Assembly (NCBI GenBank): GCA_900757705.1
Contig: CAAEOW010000164.1
Span: 1 to 8,785 of the forward strand
DNA: 8,785 nt
Direction: 5' to 3'
Origin: an uncultured Collinsella sp.
Lineage (GTDB): Bacteria > Actinomycetota > Coriobacteriia > Coriobacteriales > Coriobacteriaceae
Shown here: positions 1-7,226 of the stretch, one piece after another
Position numbering within the stretch: position 1 is the stretch's first letter
Layout of the letters: every line of letters begins with the position of its first letter
The notes under the pieces: generated by a model
Databases searched by the model: none
The model's input: only the letters and a program-made list of their open reading frames with translations
What the model was told of the DNA's origin: nothing
Translations under genes and position numbers: made by a program

Positions 1-1308
1 GCCATCTTGCTCGGTATTGTCGTTCCGCTGCTTATCCTGCTGCTCATCTGGGATCTAACCGATAATCCCAATCCCGTTCCGGCCGTTGTCGTCATTGCCG
101 GCTTGGTCATGCTGTGCTTCTTCTTCTCGTACGTCTTTGTCGTTCCCGACGACCTCACATCGAGCGCTACCGACCGCACGCTCGCCATCGCGTCGAAAAT
201 ATTCGCCTACACGTCGCGCGGCCTTACGCCCGAAGCTGCCCTGGGCGCCTCTAAGATCATCCTGTCCGAAACCATCGCCTCTGCCATCTGCTTTACCGAC
301 GGCAAGCAGGTGTTGGCAAGCTGGGGCGAGGACTCGGCAAAATGCCCCGCGGGCACCCCGGTGGTGCTGCGGACCACGCTCAATGTGATCAACAGCGGTG
401 AGCAAAGCGTTTTCTCGCGCGATGCCTCGACCGAGACAGGTGGCTACTTTCCGCGCCTGGGCGCCGGTATTGTCGCACCGCTTACTGTGCGCGGGCATTG
501 CGTGGGCACGCTCGAGCTGTATTATCCCCGTCTGAGCAGCATCGATATGCGCCAGACGGCGCTCGCCTCGGGCTTTGCCGACCTCATTTCCACGCAGCTT
601 GCGAGCTTTGAGCTCGAGCGCCAGGACGAGCTTACGGCCCGCGTGGAGCTGCGCGCCTTGCAATCGCAGGTCGATCCTCATTTTCTGTTTAACACCATCA
701 GCACCATTGTGTCGCTCGTACGTACCGAGCCGGACAAGGCCAGGTCGCTGCTCATCGACTTTTCCAATTACTACCGTCAGACGCTTTCTGATTCCGATAC
801 CCTCACAACGCTCGAGCACGAGGTGGAACAGGGCACTCGCTATATCAATCTTATGCAGGCTCGTTATGGCGACGGCCGTCTGCGCGTCTCGGTCGATATC
901 GACTTTGAGGTGCGCGACAGCATGGTGCCGCCGTTTATCTTGCAGCCGCTGCTCGAAAACTGCATCAAGCATGCGCAGCGCGAGACCGAGCCGCTTTCTA
1001 TTCGCGTTAGGGCTTTTGAGACCGATGACGGTCTGGAGATCATCGTCGAAGATGACGGCATCGGTATGAGCGAAGAAGTCTGCGCGCACCTGTTTGAGCA
1101 GCATCGCCGAGAGGAGCCCGAGAGCATTACCGCCGACGGCTCCATCAAACGAGGCTGCGGCCTGGCGCTCTTCAACGTGCTTCAGCGCATCCATTTCTTT
1201 TACGGGGAAGATTCTGGCATGCGCGTGAAGTCCCAGGAGGGCGTGGGAACGCAGGTCATCGTCGAGCTGAACGGCGAGCCGCATGAGCCGGCGCCGATGA
1301 AGGTGTAG
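1..1308 (+). CDS. LytS-type sensor histidine kinase, 5' end missing (paralogue 1)
   Basis: Membrane sensor kinase of the LytS/YehU (His_kinase PF06580 + HATPase_c) class, expected to autophosphorylate and pass phosphate to the LytTR regulator 39 bases downstream. Residues are counted from the first codon in the window. A partial hydrophobic segment lies at 1-17 and a second at about 26-48, followed by a GAF-like region (about 60-200) ending in a 'GIVAPL...GTLELYY' block. The H-box PHFLFNT has phospho-acceptor H227, with QVD in place of the usual QIN before it. The N-box is LQPLLEN (N320), the G1 box DDGIGM (351-356) and the G2 box GCGLALFN (385-392). The frame is open to base 1, and alignment with the second kinase in this window suggests about 15 residues are missing upstream. 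The in-frame TTG at base 7 is therefore probably not the start. The fold and role are secure; the signal sensed is unknown. Confidence 0.93.
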   Translation, partial: AILLGIVVPLLILLLIWDLTDNPNPVPAVVVIAGLVMLCFFFSYVFVVPDDLTSSATDRTLAIASKIFAYTSRGLTPEAALGASKIILSETIASAICFTDGKQVLASWGEDSAKCPAGTPVVLRTTLNVINSGEQSVFSRDASTETGGYFPRLGAGIVAPLTVRGHCVGTLELYYPRLSSIDMRQTALASGFADLISTQLASFELERQDELTARVELRALQSQVDPHFLFNTISTIVSLVRTEPDKARSLLIDFSNYYRQTLSDSDTLTTLEHEVEQGTRYINLMQARYGDGRLRVSVDIDFEVRDSMVPPFILQPLLENCIKHAQRETEPLSIRVRAFETDDGLEIIVEDDGIGMSEEVCAHLFEQHRREEPESITADGSIKRGCGLALFNVLQRIHFFYGEDSGMRVKSQEGVGTQVIVELNGEPHEPAPMKV

Positions 1309-1347
1309 CGCGCGGTTGGATTGAGAGAAAAAAGAGGGGAAGCGCAT

Positions 1348-2082
1348 ATGTCCGAGGGATGGAACATCTTGGTGGTTGATGACGAGCCTCCTATTAGGGC
1401 TGAGCTACGCTATCTATTGGAAAAGGATACGCGTGTGGGTCATATTGCCGAGGCGGGCAATGTCACCGAAGCCGTGGAGTCGATTCTGTCGAACAAGCCC
1501 GACGTGTTGTTTTTAGACATTACCATGCCCGGTCGCTCGGGAATTGAGCTTGCCGAGACGCTGCAGAACCTAAAGACGCCGCCGGTCGTGGTGTTTGTGA
1601 CGGCATTTGCCGAGTATGCGGCTGATGCCTATAACCTCGATGCCGTCGATTATGTCGTCAAGCCGGTTGAGGACGCACGCCTGTCAAAGGCACTCGACAA
1701 GATCGAGGCGGCCTTGGGCGTCCGTCGTGTTATCCACGCTCCGCGCCAGCCTTTGCGTCTGACGGTGGACCGCGGGGGCAAAAAGGTGTTCATTCCCGCC
1801 GCAGACGTTTGCTACTTTGAGGCGCGCGCCGATTTTTGCAACGCCATCTGCGCCGAGGGAACGTACCTGATCAATGAGTCGATCTCTTCGCTCGAGCGTC
1901 GCTTGGACTCCGAGGGCTTTATTCGCGTTCATCGCAGCTACCTGGTCAATTTGGAAGACGTGCACAATGTTGAGATTGGCTCCACGGGGTTGATGGAGCT
2001 CAGGCTCGACCGCGTGAACTCGACGGTACCGGTGTCCCGTCGTCGTGCCGCCGAGGTCAAGTCGCACCTGGGGCTTGCGTAA
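1348..2082 (+). CDS. LytTR-family response regulator (paralogue 1)
   Basis: Two-domain DNA-binding response regulator, 244 aa, the usual length for LytR/AgrA/YpdB-type proteins. The receiver domain spans about residues 6-125, with acidic pocket D11/D12, phospho-acceptor D57 in FLDITMPG, switch T85 and conserved K105 in KPVE. The C-terminal LytTR domain (about 138-243) includes the typical FIRVHRSYLVN block and a PVSRRR segment near the end. ATG 1348 is chosen because GAGGGGA (1334-1340) sits 7 bases upstream; an in-frame TTG at 1321 lies before this ribosome site and would bury it. The gene follows the first kinase by 39 bases on the same strand, so the two are very probably one operon and a cognate pair. 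Target promoters cannot be named; no convincing LytTR double-repeat site was found in the neighbouring gaps. Confidence 0.95.
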   Translation: MSEGWNILVVDDEPPIRAELRYLLEKDTRVGHIAEAGNVTEAVESILSNKPDVLFLDITMPGRSGIELAETLQNLKTPPVVVFVTAFAEYAADAYNLDAVDYVVKPVEDARLSKALDKIEAALGVRRVIHAPRQPLRLTVDRGGKKVFIPAADVCYFEARADFCNAICAEGTYLINESISSLERRLDSEGFIRVHRSYLVNLEDVHNVEIGSTGLMELRLDRVNSTVPVSRRRAAEVKSHLGLA

Positions 2083-2136
2083 GAGGCTTGCGTGCTGTCG
2101 TTTACCATCGCAGGTTTGGCATGGGCGCGCGGTGGG

Positions 2137-2142
2137 CATAAT
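2137..2142 (+). promoter_or_regulatory. -10-like element upstream of the phospholipase C-like gene
   Basis: CATAAT is preceded by TGGG and followed by GGG, 32 bases before the ATG at 2175. The same GGG-hexamer-G arrangement occurs in the next two intergenic regions. No good -35 box at 17 bases was found; TTGGCA at 2116-2121 is only 15 bases away. Low-confidence promoter call, resting mainly on the recurrence. Confidence 0.35.
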
Positions 2143-2174
2143 GGGTGGCATCGAATGAAATCGAAAGGATCATT

Positions 2175-3119
2175 ATGCCCGCGCTTATCACCCATCATCT
2201 GTTTGGCGAGGAAAGCATCGACCGTCTTCCGCAGGGCGTCATCACGTCCGATGAAGAGCGCATTGCCTTTATCTTGGGCAACCAAGGCCCCGACCCGTTT
2301 TTCTTTCACATTCTGACACCGCGTGTTTCCGACTGCACGCTGCTGGCGCAGGTCATGCATCGGTCGCGCATGTCTCGCCAGTTCGCGTGCCTGCGCGACG
2401 GCGTGTCGCATCTGCTGCCGCGCGATGCCAGCTTGGGTCGTGCCTTTGCGCTGGGCCTGCTGTCTCATTACGTGCTCGACCGCAACGCTCACCCCTTTGT
2501 CTATGAGCAGCAGTTTGGCATCGTGGAGTCCGATTCAGAGCTTGAGGATTCGAGCAGTCAGGTCCATGCCGTGATCGAGAGCGACCTGGATGTGCTGATG
2601 CTGCAGCTTAAACGCGATGGCGCTACGGTTGACGATTACCCGCCGGCGGGCGAGATCGTCACCACCGATCGCATCAATCGCGTGGCCGGCGTGCTGATGA
2701 GCTATGTTGCCGGACGCGTGTACGGCATTGACATTCCGGCGGGGGAGTACGGTGCTGCCGTTGCCAATATGCAGCGACTTTACCGCGCGATTGAGCCGGC
2801 CGGCTCCGCAAAGACGCGCGCGATCTCGCTGGTTGAGGGCTTGGTGCACGACTACTCGCTGCTCGACGGCCTTGCCCATCGCGTGACGACTGAGCTGCCC
2901 GAGCGTACCGGCAACCTGGGCCACTTGGCATGGAAGAACCCCTTTACCGATGAAGTCTCGACCGAGAGCTTCCCCGAGGTCTTTGACCGCGCGCTGCTCG
3001 ATTACGAGTGCACGGTTGCCCGCTTTATCGAGACCGGCGATATGGAAGCCGTGACCAACCATGTCAATTACAGCGGTCGCGTGCTCAATGCCGATGAGGA
3101 GTTCGACCGCGAGGAATAG
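2175..3119 (+). CDS. Zinc-dependent phospholipase C-like protein
   Basis: 314-aa protein resembling the zinc-dependent phospholipase C / S1-P1-type fold (PF00882), which hydrolyses phosphate esters such as phospholipid headgroups with a cluster of zinc ions. Candidate metal ligands occur in the family order: H7/H8 (THHLFG), D40 (GPDPFFF), H62 (VMHRS), H98 and D102 (SHYVLD), H106 (NAHPF), and an HxxxE pair H131/E135. This set matches the ligand pattern of the Bacillus cereus enzyme, by order rather than by structural alignment. No signal peptide or membrane helix is visible, so it may act in the cytosol or on the inner membrane face. ATG 2175 is preferred because AAAGGA ends 5 bases before it; a GTG at 2145 is open but lacks a ribosome site. 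The substrate is unknown, and the C-terminal third has no recognised motif. Confidence 0.82.
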   Translation: MPALITHHLFGEESIDRLPQGVITSDEERIAFILGNQGPDPFFFHILTPRVSDCTLLAQVMHRSRMSRQFACLRDGVSHLLPRDASLGRAFALGLLSHYVLDRNAHPFVYEQQFGIVESDSELEDSSSQVHAVIESDLDVLMLQLKRDGATVDDYPPAGEIVTTDRINRVAGVLMSYVAGRVYGIDIPAGEYGAAVANMQRLYRAIEPAGSAKTRAISLVEGLVHDYSLLDGLAHRVTTELPERTGNLGHLAWKNPFTDEVSTESFPEVFDRALLDYECTVARFIETGDMEAVTNHVNYSGRVLNADEEFDREE

Positions 3120-3173
3120 GGCTCATGCGTGCCCCTTTGCCGAATCCTTACCGGTGCTTCTGGACAATTGGGG

Positions 3174-3179
3174 TACGAT
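3174..3179 (+). promoter_or_regulatory. -10-like element upstream of the MFS transporter gene
   Basis: TACGAT, preceded by TTGGGG and followed by G, lies 41 bases before the ATG at 3221. It matches the pattern of the -10-like elements at 2137 and 4573. TTACCG at 3148-3153 is the only -35-like word nearby, at a too-long spacing of 20. It would let the transporter be transcribed separately from the upstream gene. Confidence 0.35.
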
Positions 3180-3220
3180 GAACTAACTGCATATCGGGCA
3201 AATACGAAGGGTCCCTGTCC

Positions 3221-4480
3221 ATGAAATACACCAAGCTCGAGCGTAACTGGGTTATGTACGATGTGGGCAATTCGGCCCTCGTGCTGCTCAATACCTCGGT
3301 GGTGCCCATTTACTTTAACGCCATCAATACCGGCGCTTCCTCGGCCGACCTGGTGGTCGCTTGGGGCAATGCGCAGACGATCGCCTCGCTGGTCATCGCC
3401 ATGCTCATGCCCATTCTGGGCGCACTTGCCGACTACGCCGGCAACAAGATCAAGTTCTTCTTGGGCTTCTTCCTCACGGGCCTGGTGCTTTGCCTGGCGC
3501 AGGCTATCCCAATGTCCGCCATGGCATTTTTGACCGTGTACGTGCTGTGCACCATCGGCCTTAACTCTTCTATGACGTTCTACGACGCCATGCTGCCTGA
3601 CATTACCACCGACGAGCGCATGGACGCCGTGTCCAGCTCGGGTTATGCCTGGGGCTACATCGGTTCCACCGTGCCGTTCGTCATCTGCCTGGCGCTCATC
3701 ATGGGTGGCCCCGCTCTTGGCATCCCCACCATGCTGGCAACGCGTCTGTCGTTTATCATCACTGGTGCCTGGTGGCTCATCTTTACCCTGCCGCTCATTC
3801 GCACCTATAAGCAAAAGTACGGTCGCGAGCGCGGTCCCGAGGACACCATCGGCCACATCGTGGGCGGTGTGTTCTCCGAGGTCGGACACACCATGCGCGA
3901 GATTGCCCACAATAAGACCGTGCTGGTCTACATGATCGCGTTCTTCTTCTATATCGACGGTGTGCACACGGTCATTTCCATGGCCACCAGTTACGGATCG
4001 GCCTTGGGCATCGATTCGACGCAGCTGGTGCTGGCGCTGCTCGTTACGCAGTTCGTGGCCTTTCCGTCCGCCATCATCTACGGCAAGCTCGCCGGACGCG
4101 TGGGCACGCTCAACATGATCCTGGTGGCGGTCGCCGCCTACATGGGGATTGTGCTGTTCGCCGCGTTCTTCCTAAAGACCGCCTTTGAATTCTGGGTGCT
4201 TGCCATTATGGTCGGCCTGTTCCAGGGCGGTGTGCAGGCGCTCAGCCGTAGCTACTTTGGCCGCATTATCCCCAAGGAAAAGTCCAACGAGTACTACGGC
4301 TTCTTTGACATCTTTGGCCGCTATGCAAGCGTTATGGGCACCTTCCTGGTGTCGGTCGTCACCTCGCTGACCGGCAACCCGTCGCTGGGCGTCCTTTCCA
4401 TTGGCGTGCTGCTGGTCGTTGGCTTTATGCTACTGGTCCGCCTGTCCCGCATGACTCGGGCGGCAGAGCATGCCGCATAG
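3221..4480 (+). CDS. MFS transporter, UMF1/Atg22-like family
   Basis: 419-aa integral membrane protein of the major facilitator superfamily, UMF1 subgroup (related to the yeast vacuolar effluxer Atg22, PF11700), with enough hydrophobic segments for about 12 helices. Family marks include the N-terminal YDVGNSA (13-19), a motif A-like loop LGALADYAGNK (66-76) between helices 2 and 3, FYDAMLPDI before helix 5, and the conserved stretch from Q339 (QALSRSYFGRIIP, then KSNEYYGFFDIFGR). A central cytoplasmic loop, rich in charge (TYKQKYGRERGPED), separates the two halves. GAAGGG at 3206-3211 gives a suitable ribosome site 9 bases before ATG 3221. Members are predicted permeases; amino-acid export is known for Atg22, but the bacterial substrate is not established. 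The gene appears complete and stands alone between two promoter-like motifs. Confidence 0.92.
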   Translation: MKYTKLERNWVMYDVGNSALVLLNTSVVPIYFNAINTGASSADLVVAWGNAQTIASLVIAMLMPILGALADYAGNKIKFFLGFFLTGLVLCLAQAIPMSAMAFLTVYVLCTIGLNSSMTFYDAMLPDITTDERMDAVSSSGYAWGYIGSTVPFVICLALIMGGPALGIPTMLATRLSFIITGAWWLIFTLPLIRTYKQKYGRERGPEDTIGHIVGGVFSEVGHTMREIAHNKTVLVYMIAFFFYIDGVHTVISMATSYGSALGIDSTQLVLALLVTQFVAFPSAIIYGKLAGRVGTLNMILVAVAAYMGIVLFAAFFLKTAFEFWVLAIMVGLFQGGVQALSRSYFGRIIPKEKSNEYYGFFDIFGRYASVMGTFLVSVVTSLTGNPSLGVLSIGVLLVVGFMLLVRLSRMTRAAEHAA

Positions 4481-4536
4481 GAGCGAGCGGCTATTGTGCC
4501 TGTCCACGGTACTCTTTTGGGGTTATCCGCAATAAA

Positions 4537-4557
4537 CATTGCGACTTGCGAGCAATG
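4537..4557. repeat. Inverted repeat, candidate operator upstream of the glycosyltransferase gene
   Basis: Perfect 6-bp arms CATTGC (4537-4542) and GCAATG (4552-4557) flank a 9-base centre. Within it TTGCGA occurs twice in tandem (4539-4544 and 4546-4551), and TTGC-GA-GCAA (4546-4555) is a smaller inverted repeat. The element ends 15 bases before the -10-like TATGAT, over the expected -35 region, which suits a regulator site. No T-run follows, so it is not a terminator. Its function is inferred from position only. Confidence 0.4.
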
Positions 4558-4572
4558 ATTTGCCCAAGTGGG

Positions 4573-4578
4573 TATGAT
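4573..4578 (+). promoter_or_regulatory. -10-like element upstream of the glycosyltransferase-kinase-regulator unit
   Basis: TATGAT, preceded by TGGG and followed by GG, lies 73 bases before the ATG at 4652. It is the best of three similar elements in this window. No standard -35 is present at 17 bases, where the inverted repeat lies instead, so activator dependence is possible. Any transcript starting here would run straight into the hairpin at 4595-4630. Confidence 0.42.
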
Positions 4579-4594
4579 GGAATCAGCTAGGTCG

Positions 4595-4630
4595 CGGGGC
4601 GTCGCCTGTGTTTGGCGGCGTCCCGTTTTT
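4595..4630 (+). terminator. Intrinsic terminator in the gap before the glycosyltransferase gene
   Basis: A 12-bp stem (4595-4606 with 4614-4625; arms CGGGGCGTCGCC and GGCGGCGTCCCG, two G-U wobbles) has a 7-base loop and is followed at once by TTTTT (4626-4630). It could end the transporter transcript, 115 bases after that gene's stop. Because the -10-like element lies upstream of it, it could instead be a leader terminator (attenuator) for the downstream unit. Confidence 0.75.
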
Positions 4631-4651
4631 GTGTTGCAGGGAGGGTAAGGC

Positions 4652-5839
4652 ATGAACGCCACGGTCGTGATTCCAACGTATTGGGCGGGCGATGACGCTT
4701 GCGCAAACGCCCCTGGCACCTATGACCATTCGACGCGACTCAACGCAGACAATCCCGAACTCGACCGCTGCCTGGCCTCGCTTGAGCAGGTGTGCGACAT
4801 CCCGCGCATCATCCTTTTGGTGGTCTGTCCTGTTTCTGCCACAGCCGATGTGTCGCTGCGCGTGCACGAGATTGTCGACGCGCATCCCACGCTCAAGGTC
4901 ACCGTTGTCACCAACACCCAGGCCTCGCGCATCGCAGACCGGGTTGCTCAGATCGCGCCCAAGGGTTCGGGCGAGTGCGTGAGCCTGCGAGGCTACGGTG
5001 CCATCCGCAACATGGGGCTAGCCTGTGCCGCTGTGCTGGGGCATGACGCGGTTATCTTTTTGGATGACGATGAGACTGTCATCGACGCCGACTTTATGAA
5101 GCGCGCGACCTATGCGTTGGGGCAGCAGACGCGTCAGGGCTTGCCGATCTTGGTCAAGAGCGGCTATTTCTACGATCGCGACGGCTCGCCGCTGGCTCCC
5201 ACGGACAAGGCGGGCATCTGCCATCGTTGGTGGACCAAGCGCATCGAGTTCAACCGTTGGATGAAAAAGGCGCTCTCGGGCACCCGCATCTCGCGCTCCA
5301 ACTACGTGTGCGGCGGCCTGATGGCCCTGCACGCCCGCGCCTTTACGCGTGTGGCCTTTGACCCGTTTATCACCCGCGGCGAGGACTTGGATTACCTCTT
5401 TAACATGCGTATGTTTGGCTACGACGTGTGGTTTGATAACGAGTGGACCGTGCGCCATCTGCCTCCGGAGTCCGAAAAGCGCTCACCGCGCTTTATGCAG
5501 GATGTATACCGTTGGTACTACGAACGGGCCAAGTTGACGTTCGCCGCGCATCAAAAGGAGCTCATCCCCGTTACGGCGGCATCGCTCATGCCCTACCCGG
5601 GCCCGTGGATTTCGCGCGAGCTCGACGACCGCGTGCGCAAGACCGCTATGGTCCGCAGCGTGTTTACCCGCGAGCATGAGGGCTACCTGCGCATTTGGCG
5701 CCATGGTATCGGCGAGGCAAAGGCCTATGCGCGCCAAAACGCTGCAAGCTACCTGCGTTTCCAGAGCTTTTGGCCCAAGATCATGGACGGGCTTTGGCGT
5801 GACGCACAACTGATCAGTATCCTGGAGGGGGCCGAATGA
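4652..5839 (+). CDS. Family 2-like glycosyltransferase (GT-A fold), acceptor unknown
   Basis: 395-aa protein with the hallmarks of a nucleotide-sugar-dependent inverting glycosyltransferase. The N-terminal MNATVVIPTYWAG strand-turn starts the nucleotide-binding fold, RGYGAIRNMG resembles the conserved Arg-Asn segment before the metal site, FLDDDE (D138-D140) is the DxD-type metal and UDP site, and GED (243-245) in TRGEDLDYL is the likely catalytic acidic pair. No membrane helix or signal peptide is visible, so it should work in the cytoplasm. The C-terminal ~120 residues are basic and aromatic, with no motif I recognise. ATG 4652 follows AGGGAGGG (4638-4645) by 6 bases. Its stop overlaps the start of the second kinase in ATGA, so the two are co-transcribed and probably translationally coupled. 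Envelope polysaccharide or glycolipid synthesis is plausible; the donor and product cannot be read from the sequence. Confidence 0.85.
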   Translation: MNATVVIPTYWAGDDACANAPGTYDHSTRLNADNPELDRCLASLEQVCDIPRIILLVVCPVSATADVSLRVHEIVDAHPTLKVTVVTNTQASRIADRVAQIAPKGSGECVSLRGYGAIRNMGLACAAVLGHDAVIFLDDDETVIDADFMKRATYALGQQTRQGLPILVKSGYFYDRDGSPLAPTDKAGICHRWWTKRIEFNRWMKKALSGTRISRSNYVCGGLMALHARAFTRVAFDPFITRGEDLDYLFNMRMFGYDVWFDNEWTVRHLPPESEKRSPRFMQDVYRWYYERAKLTFAAHQKELIPVTAASLMPYPGPWISRELDDRVRKTAMVRSVFTREHEGYLRIWRHGIGEAKAYARQNAASYLRFQSFWPKIMDGLWRDAQLISILEGAE

Positions 5840-7179
5840 TCGACCGCCGCGCCCAGCGCGATAGTTCAATATCAATCTTTCGCATCATTGCCGTTGCCTG
5901 CGCCATTTGCGTGCTGGTGTACTTTATTTTTGCCCTGGCGACTGGAATCGAGCCGATTGCCACGGTGATTGCCTGCGCGCTGCTGTGCATCTTTCTGTGC
6001 ATCTTTATCTTTTTGACGCTCAATCCCGATTCGGTGCGCTCCCAGTACACCGAGGAGACGCTCTCGGTGGCCTCGGCCATGCTCGAGGACATTAAGGGCG
6101 GTCTGACGCAGGAGTCGGCGCGTTTGGTGTGCCGGCGCATTTTGCCCGAGACGCGCGCCATGACGGTGGCCATCACCGACGAGGACAACGTGCTTGCCTG
6201 CGCGGGCGAGTTTGAGGAAAAACTGCTGCCCGATACTCCCATCCACACGCTTGCCACACGCTACGTTATCGAACATGGCATCGTGCAATCGTTCAACCGT
6301 ATGGTGGATGTCGTGGGCTCGGACGGCTCGCACAACCAAGTCCCCGCCGGCATTATCGCCCCCATCAAGGTGGGCGATCGTACCGTCGGCACGCTCAAGT
6401 TCTACTACAAGACCCCGCGCGCCGTCGACCGTACCCAGTACGCGCTTGCCTCGGGCTTTGCCGAGATCTTGTCCACGCAGCTCGCCATCCACGAGCTCGA
6501 GGTGCAAAAGGAACTCACGGCGCGCGCCGAGGTGCGTGCGCTGCAGGCGCAGATTAACCCGCACTTCCTGTTCAACACGCTGAACACCATTGCATCGTTT
6601 ACGCGCACCGACCCGCTGCGGGCCCGCGAACTGCTTCGTGAGTTCTCATCGTTCTATCGCGCCACGCTCGACAACTCGGGATCGCTTATTCCGGTCTCGC
6701 GCGAGGTCGCACAGACCAAGCGCTACCTTACCTTTGAGAAGGCCCGCTTTGGCGAGGACCGCGTGCTTGCGACGTTCGATGTGTCCGAGGACGTGGAAGA
6801 TACGCTGGTGCCGGCGTTCGTGATCCAGCCGATTGTCGAGAACGCCGTGCGTCATGGTATGGGCGATGACGACGCCCTGAGGATCGACGTGACCGTTCAC
6901 CAAGACGGCGAGGATGCAATCTTGATTGCCGTGGCCGACAATGGCGTGGGCATGGATGAGGGTACCGCCGCCAGACTGTTTGACGAGCGCTCTGCCCGTC
7001 CCGACGCCAGCTCTCCTCAGGGTGGCGGCGCCGGTGTGGCCATGCACAATATTTCGGAGCGCATCCATCGCTTTTTTGGGCCGCACTCCTATACGCGTGT
7101 CGAATCGGCGCCGGGCAAGGGCACCAAAGTGCTCCTTCATCTTGATTTGTCAGAGAGCATCTTTGACATTCAAGAGTAA
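5836..7179 (+). CDS. LytS-type sensor histidine kinase (paralogue 2)
   Basis: Complete 447-aa membrane sensor kinase, paralogous to the truncated one at the window start. Two hydrophobic helices (about 14-36 and 41-62) are joined by a very short turn, so almost nothing is exposed outside. A GAF-like domain follows (about 70-205, ending VPAGIIAPIKV...VGTLKFYY). The H-box QINPHFLFNT has acceptor H243, the N-box is IQPIVEN (N336), the G1 box DNGVGM (368-373) and the G2 box GGGAGVAMHN (396-405). Around the H-box about 50 of 76 residues equal paralogue 1. ATG 5836 overlaps the preceding TGA and uses GGAGGGGG (5824-5831), inside the glycosyltransferase reading frame, 4 bases upstream. The cognate regulator follows after 72 bases. 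The ligand is unknown; relatives sense envelope state or pyruvate-like metabolites. Confidence 0.95.
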   Translation: MIDRRAQRDSSISIFRIIAVACAICVLVYFIFALATGIEPIATVIACALLCIFLCIFIFLTLNPDSVRSQYTEETLSVASAMLEDIKGGLTQESARLVCRRILPETRAMTVAITDEDNVLACAGEFEEKLLPDTPIHTLATRYVIEHGIVQSFNRMVDVVGSDGSHNQVPAGIIAPIKVGDRTVGTLKFYYKTPRAVDRTQYALASGFAEILSTQLAIHELEVQKELTARAEVRALQAQINPHFLFNTLNTIASFTRTDPLRARELLREFSSFYRATLDNSGSLIPVSREVAQTKRYLTFEKARFGEDRVLATFDVSEDVEDTLVPAFVIQPIVENAVRHGMGDDDALRIDVTVHQDGEDAILIAVADNGVGMDEGTAARLFDERSARPDASSPQGGGAGVAMHNISERIHRFFGPHSYTRVESAPGKGTKVLLHLDLSESIFDIQE

Positions 7180-7188
7180 AATAAAAAG

Positions 7189-7226
7189 CTACGGGCTCAA
7201 CGTCATGCGACGGACGCCCGGCGTAG
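7189..7226 (+). other. Stem-loop in the spacer between kinase and regulator genes
   Basis: CTAC-GGGC (7189-7196) pairs with GCCC-(GGC bulge)-GTAG (7216-7226). Inside it CGTC (7201-7204) pairs with GACG (7209-7212) around an ATGC loop. No T-run follows, so it is not a normal terminator. It sits between the kinase stop and the regulator's GAAAGG ribosome site (7236-7241), and may affect mRNA stability or processing. Predicted by eye only. Confidence 0.4.

Noticed and set aside
7..9. TTG as the start codon of the first kinase
   Set aside because: The frame is open to base 1, the first helix would be cut short, and the paralogue extends about 15 residues further upstream; the gene most likely begins before the window.
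55..1347. Long minus-strand open frame opposite the first kinase
   Set aside because: It mirrors GC-rich codon bias; its translation is His/Arg-rich with no motif, while the + strand frame has complete kinase boxes.
2097..2119. Pair of GTT-containing words as a LytTR binding site before the phospholipase-like gene
   Set aside because: The two words fit the 9-base consensus poorly and are 14 bases apart start to start, not about 21-22 as in known double sites.
3119..3134. GGGC...GCCC as a terminator after the phospholipase-like gene
   Set aside because: Only 4 bp pair, the inner bases do not match and only three Ts follow.
3068..3967. Minus-strand open frame opposite the transporter
   Set aside because: Its translation is His/Gly/Asp-rich without domain features and overlaps a clear membrane transporter.
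5872..6564. Minus-strand open frame opposite the second kinase
   Set aside because: Shadow of the kinase coding frame; composition is skewed to Arg/His/Gly and no ribosome site or motif is seen.
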